This document shows, in pieces, positions 1-6,100 of a DNA stretch of 6,738 nucleotides. The stretch spans positions 1 to 6,738 of the forward strand of contig CATLUC010000087.1 in NCBI GenBank assembly GCA_950059165.1. The letters are read 5' to 3'. The notes under the pieces were generated by a model. It saw nothing but the letters and a program-made list of their open reading frames with translations. It had not been told where the DNA came from and did no database searches. How positions within the stretch are numbered: position 1 is the stretch's first letter; every line of letters starts with the position of its first letter. Source of the stretch: an uncultured Clostridium sp. Its GTDB lineage: Bacteria; Bacillota; Clostridia; TANB77; CAG-508. The translations under genes and the position numbers were made by a program.

Positions 1-21
1 CCAGTTTATCCATTCTTCCAC
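1..21 (-). CDS. Start of a second gene, cut by the left edge (seven codons)
   Basis: GTG at 21-19 opens a frame reading M(V)EEWINW up to base 1. Support is contextual: a terminator ends the upstream gene, a strong promoter lies at 78-50, and a Shine-Dalgarno is correctly spaced. An alternative is ATG at 13-11 (MDKL) in another frame, less well placed. Seven codons do not allow any functional call. Confidence 0.42.
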
Positions 22-27
22 TTTATA

Positions 28-33
28 CACCTC
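28..33 (-). promoter_or_regulatory. Shine-Dalgarno GAGGTG
   Basis: GAGGTG on the minus strand lies six bases upstream of GTG at 21-19, ideal spacing. The nearby ATG at 13-11 would be 14 bases away. This decides for the GTG start. Confidence 0.6.
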
Positions 34-49
34 ATTATTTTTCGTGTAT

Positions 50-78
50 ATTATACCATTTATGTTGACTAATTGCAA
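50..78 (-). promoter_or_regulatory. Sigma-A type promoter with extended -10
   Basis: Read on the minus strand: TTGCAA (78-73) as -35, exactly 17 bases of spacer, then TATAAT (55-50) as a perfect -10. The -10 is preceded by TGG (58-56), giving the extended TGnTATAAT form. Expected transcription start is near base 43, leaving a 5' leader of roughly 20 bases before the start codon at 21-19. The gene is therefore probably transcribed independently of the adhesin. Confidence 0.72.
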
Positions 79-85
79 TACTTAT

Positions 86-119
86 TATGCTTCTTAGTCT
101 CGACCTTGTCCCAAGCATA
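86..119 (-). other. Second, weaker intergenic hairpin
   Basis: TATGCTT at 86-92 pairs with AAGCATA at 113-119 around a 20-base loop. The seven-base stem has nearly the same core as the terminator (AGCATAC at 114-120 and 174-180, GTATGCT at 154-160). There is no T-tract after it on the minus strand and it ends seven bases before the -35 box. It could be a degenerate terminator copy, a protein-binding site or chance. Confidence 0.4.
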
Positions 120-147
120 CCTAAATAGTAATATTTTACAATTTAAC

Positions 148-186
148 AAAAGTGTATGCTATTTTTTATTTATAGCATACACTTTT
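148..186 (-). terminator. Rho-independent terminator, possibly bidirectional
   Basis: A perfect 15-bp inverted repeat (148-162 with 172-186) closes a 9-base loop and lies 11 bases after the stop codon of the adhesin. On the minus strand the stem starts with AAAA and ends with TTTTGTT, a usable U-rich end. On the plus strand it ends in TTTTTT (183-188), so it could also stop transcription from the left, although no plus-strand gene is visible. Confidence 0.82.
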
Positions 187-196
187 TTACATTAAC

Positions 197-3100
197 CTAT
201 TTTTGTTTTTTCTTATTGCTATATACCAATACTAATCCTCCTAATAAAACTACACTACTTAATATGCCTATTAATATATTTACTTCTTTACCTGTTTTTA
301 TATTAATAATTGCAGTTGCTTCAGATTGGTTATCTTCTGTTGTTGTTTCGCTAAAATTAGCTTTATTTATGGTCTTAACAATGGCTACCTTATTTGTTTT
401 AGTTCCAAAGTTGCTTTCATCATTATTCCATCTAAAAGTCAATTCATATTCTTTGCTTTCGCCTGGTTCTAATTCTAAAGTCATACTTAAATTTCCGTCT
501 TCATGAACTTGCCAATCATTTTGAATTGATGAATTTAGTGTAAATCCTTTTGGTGTCATTTCGTACAAGATTGCTGTTCCAGATAGTTCTCCTGTATTAC
601 TTACTTTAATTGAATAAGTTATTTGTAAATTAGCATTTTGTATGTTTGTTTTTACTAATTCAACTTTCATCATTTTGTTGTCATTACTTATTTTTATTGG
701 ATTACCATCTATGCTTGCATTTTTAATTTCTTTTTGAATACCAATATTAAATTTTAATTTTTTGTAATAATAAATAATTGTTTCATCATTTTGTGTATAA
801 TATGCTTCTTTTTGAGATTCTTTTACATTGTTTTGATATTTATAATAAGGTATGTCTTTTTCTTCTGTCTTATATTTTTCACCTACAAATCCAGAATTCT
901 CATAACTGTATGTTTGTCCTTTTCCATTTTCATCTACATATACAATTTCTTCTCCTGTTTCTATGTCTACATATTTTACAGTTACTTTTCCACTTGGAAT
1001 TTTTTCATAATAGTAGATTACTTCTATTTTTTCTTTTTTCATAGTACCTGTTATATTTTCTGGTTCTGGTTCTGCTTTTTGATAGTCTTTTATTACTTTT
1101 CTTTTTGTTTCATAAGAGTCTCCTGCATAACCTTCTAAAGTTTCTTCATCTGCCAATATTTTATTTGTTTCTTTTTCTAAATATTTTACTATTACAGTTG
1201 CTGGTATTCTTTTATAATGATATAGGATTTCTTTTGGCTCTTTGCTTAAGTTTCCTTCTGTTTCATCTCCTGTTGTTTCTACAAACTCATAATTTTCAAT
1301 GTCTTTTTCTTCTGTTTTGTATTTATCACCTATTTTTCCTGTTATTTCTTCTTTTGGTATAATTTCTTTTCCATCTTCGTCCACATATTTAACTGTTGCA
1401 CCTCCTGATGGTGATTTTGTATAATAGTAAATTACTTCGTCTTCTCCTTCCTTAATTTCACCCTTTACATTACCTATTGTTTCTAAATAGTCATAAGTAT
1501 CTATTTCATGTTTAATTGTTGTATATTCATCTCCTGCTTTTCCTTCTATTTCATATCCATATTTTTTAGTAATAGGTTCTTTTCCATCTTCATTGCCTTC
1601 TTCTCCTGGATTTACTATATAAACTAGTTCTTCTCCTGTGTCTTTATCAACATATTTTACATTTATTTTTCCACGAATATTGATTGTTGTATCATGAGAG
1701 TCTTCAGTTTCATTTTTTGTGTCATCTTCTGTAAATTCTAATTTTGCATTTAAATGGTTTGTTATTTTAGTTTGTTTTGGATTTATGTCTTTATATACTA
1801 GTTTAATATCACCATTTACTTTTATTTCACGATCTCCATTAGCACTTGTATCAATATCATTTATTGGCATTGTCCATGTGATTGTTTGCATATCTTCATT
1901 ATATACTCCATTACTTAGTTCTGATTTTTCTTCATCTATTTTATAAGGTAATGTGTCAGTAATAACTAAAATTGCATTTCCAATATATTCTTTTACAACT
2001 GCGTTATATGAAATATGATAATTTACTTCTTGGTCTGAACTAGTTATTTCTTCTGTTCCATCTTTATTAAGGTTACTATCTATTTTGATGTCTTTTAATT
2101 TGTAATTGTTTGTTACTATTATTTTTCCTGTTGCCATTTCTTGTGTTGTAATAATTTCAGGTAGATTATAATATTTTAAGTCTCCTACATTTACTTCTTG
2201 TTCTTCTACTTCATACTTAATTGCTTGTCCACTACTGTCATATTTGTTTAAGTCTGCAAATGTATAACTCCAATTATTATCTTGTGTTAAAATAACTGTT
2301 TCTAATTCTTCTCCATTGAATACTTTTTGTTTGTTTGCTATTAATTGCATTTGAATACTATTTGGACGATGATTTTTTAGGTTTTCATGGTCATTCCAGA
2401 TTTTTTCTACTGTTATATTAGTTTTATAATTTTGCTTGATTGATATTTCATCACTATCTTTTATTGTTTGTTTTTCTTCTTTTGGTTTGTTTGGATGATT
2501 TTCTGGATAATAGGTTGTTACCATTCCTTCTGCTTTATTAGTTAATGTTTCTATTTTATTTTGTCCTTCATATACAACATTAATTTGTTTATTAATTGTA
2601 TTTTCATAAGTACTATTTGTAAAAGTATCAATATTTTCTATCATTTCTTCCCAAGTAATTGTTTTGCTTTGCTCATTATAATTTCCTCCTGCTAAATTTG
2701 ATTTTTCTACATTAATTCTTTCTGGTAATATGTCCTTTATTACTACTTTTACTTTTCCTATGTAATCTTTAACTTCTACTTTGTAAGCTATATTATATGT
2801 AATGTTGTTTCCTTCTATTTGTATTTCTTCACTATTTGCTGTTTTAGTCATTTCATTGTTTACTGTTTCTTGTTTTAATTGATAGTAATAACTTACTTGT
2901 ATTGGCGTTTTAGTCATGTTTCCTGTATAATTTTGAGGTGTTTCATTTATACATTCATAGTTTTGTGGTACTTTGCTTGATTTATTAGTTGTATAGTTTT
3001 CACCTATTTTTCCATTTTTTATTTCATCTTCTATTAATTCAATTGTTGTATATTGATTATTTTCTACATCATAAATGTAGTGATGAACAGTAACTTGTGC

Positions 3101-6100
3101 TGGAATTTGTACTGATACAATATGTGTATCTGTTTTTTCTTCTGTTTTTACAATTTCATCTTCATTTGGATTGTCTGTTTTTGCTTCTTTTAATTGTGTA
3201 ATTGATTTTACCGTATTTTCAATATCGCCACTTAAATTTTCTTGGTCTTCGTACAAATATCTTACTGAAATAGCAATTGTTTTTTGAATTGTTTTTTCTA
3301 TTTTAGCTTGATAAGTGTCAATATTTTCTTCTGTTTCTTCCCAAGTAATTGTTTTGGTTTCTTTGTCATAAATACCACCTGATAAGTCTGAATTTTCTAA
3401 GTCAATTGGGTATGGCAATTGATCCACAATTGTAATTGTTGCTTTTCCTTTTAAGTCTGTAATAACAGCTCTATAATTAATTTCGTAATAAACATTACTA
3501 TCTGCTGAAATTATTTGCTTGTCTCCTGTTTTTGTAATTGTCGTTTTTAGTTTGCTGTCTGTTTTTTTGTATTGTGTACTTGTTTCATTTGTTGCTTCTT
3601 GATTAATATAGGCTATATTTTTTATTTGTTTTTCTTCTTTGCTATATCTTACATTTACTATGAAACTTAATTCTTTTGTTTCTCCTGCTTCAATTGTTTC
3701 TAAATTCCATATAATTTCACTATTGTCTTTTATTTTTCCTTGATTGTTTATTTGTTCAAGACTTGTTCCTTCTGGTATTGTATCTTTTACTTCTATTGCT
3801 TGTGTTGCAATTGTACCAGTATTTTTAACAATTATTTTGTAAATAATTTGGTCTGTTGTTGTTACAGTGTTTTCTGGCAAATCTTCTTCACTTATTTTTT
3901 TGATTTCAGTTTGTTTTTCAAAGTTAACAATTGGATAATTTACTTCATTTGTTGTTTTTTCGTCAATTACTGCTTGATTTGATATGTTTCCTGTTGTTCC
4001 TTTGTCTACTGTAACACTAAAACTTAAATTTGCTGTTCCGTTTACATCTTCTTGCTTCTCTAGAACATTTACTATTATACCTTCTTCTAAGTTTTGTTTT
4101 GTATATTTGGTATCTTGTCCATTTACTTGGATAGAATCTTCTATAAATGTTGTTCCTTTTGGTATTGTATCTTTTATTTTAACTTCTTTTGCCAATCCAC
4201 CTTCATTTTGTACAGTAATTGTATAAGTAATTTTTTCTCCTTCTACCACATAATTTAATCCTTTTTCAGTTGTAGCAGTTTTATTTGTTGTTATTATTGG
4301 TTCTACATATGTATTTTGTGTTTCATTTGTTGGTTTGTCTTGCTCTTCTGGGTTTATTGGATTTTCTTTGTCATATGGGTCAATTGGAGTATTTGGATTT
4401 TCTGGGTCAATTGGTGTTTCTGGATTTTCTTCATTTGTTAGCCTGTCAGGTATAGTAGTTGTTAATGCCATGTTCTTTATTTTTGCCATATCTTCTATAT
4501 CATTTACCACTACTTCAAAACTTACTGTTTTCTCTTGTTGTTCAGGTACTCTTAATATAATTCCTTTTTCAAGATTTTCTTTTGTTTTTTCTACTTTTTG
4601 TCCATTTATTTTTATAGAATCTTCTATAAATGTTGTTCCTTTTGGAGCTACATCTTTTACAATAATATCTCCAAATATGTTGCCTACATTTTGTAATTTA
4701 ATAGTATAAGTTATCTTGTCTCCTACTTTTACTTTACTTCCACTTGTTGGATTACTTTCTTTTGCTGTTATTATATTTGATTTTTTTACATGATTTCTAG
4801 TTTCTTCTGGTGTTGGTCTATCATCTATGTATGCTGTATTCCTTACATTTGCTTCCAAAACACCCTCTAGCAATTTATTTACTCTAACAACAAAACTTAA
4901 TGTTACTTTTCCATTTTGTGTTCCAACTTTTTCTGGTACATTTACAGTAATTCCTTGTTCTAGATTTCTAGCTGAATTTTCAGTTGTTTCTCCATTTATT
5001 TTAATTGAATTTTCAACAAATGTTGTTCCTTCTGGGATACTATCTTTTATAACTGTTTCTTTAGCTAGTCCTCCCTTATTTTGAACTGTAATTGTGTAAG
5101 TGATTTTTTCTCCTTCTACTACATATTCTAGTCCTTTGGTTGTTGTTGATATTTTTGTACTATCAAGACTTGGTTCAACATAAATATTTTGTGTTTCATT
5201 TGTTGGTTTGTCTTTATCTTTTGGGTTTATTGGATTTTCTTTGTCATATGGGTCAATTGGAGTATCTGGATTTTCTGGGTCAATTGGTCTTTCTAGGTTG
5301 TCCTCATTTGTTAGTTTGTCAGGTATAACAGTTGTTAATGCTACATTGTTTATTTTTGCCATATCTTCCATTTTGTTTACTGTTACTTCAAAACTTATTG
5401 TTGCTTCTTGTTTTGCAGGTACTCTTACAATTATTCCTTTTTCTAAGTCTTGTTTTGTTTTGTTAGCTTTTTCTCCGTTTATTTTAATAGAGTTTTCTAT
5501 AAATGTTGTTCCACTTGGAATTGTATCTTTTGCGATAATATCTCCAAATATACTTCCTTCATTTTGTAATCTAATAGTATAAGTTATTTTATCCCCTACT
5601 TTTACTTTACTTCCATTTACTGGGATGCTTTCTTTAATTGCCTTTATTTCTGATTTTTTTACAGTATTTTTTGTTTCTTCTTTTGTTGGCTCATTATCTA
5701 TATATGCTGTATTTCTAATGTTTGCTTCAAAAGTTTCCTTTGGTAATTTGTTTACTGTAACTATAAAACTTAATGTTACTTTTCCGTTTTGTGTTCCAAC
5801 TTTTTTTGGTATATTAACATTAATTCCTTTTGATAGTTCTTCTGCTGTATTTGTAGTTGCTTTTCCATTTATTTTAATTGAGTTTTCTACAAATGTTGTT
5901 CCTTCTGGGATTGCATCTTTTATTACAACATCTTTTTCTAGTCCTCCTTCATTTTGCACTGTAATTGTATAAGTGATTTTTTCTCCTTCTACCACATAAT
6001 CTAGCCCTTTAGAAGTTGTTGCTGCTTTATTTGTTGTTATAACTGGTTCTACATATATATTTTGCGTTTCATTTGTTGGTTCATCTTGTTCTTTTGGGTT

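Noticed and set aside
65..88. Plus-strand promoter TTGACT (65-70) with TATTAT (83-88)
   Set aside because: The spacer is only 12 bases, and it would drive transcription straight into the terminator with no plus-strand gene following.
79..147. Riboswitch or small RNA in the intergenic region
   Set aside because: Apart from the hairpin at 86-119 no known aptamer core was recognised, and it lies upstream of the promoter rather than in the leader of the next gene.
156..506. Plus-strand open frame of 116 codons with hydrophobic residues
   Set aside because: It is antisense to the anchor and C-terminal domain of the adhesin. The Phe/Leu/Ser-rich content is what T-rich complement DNA encodes, and it starts inside the terminator hairpin.
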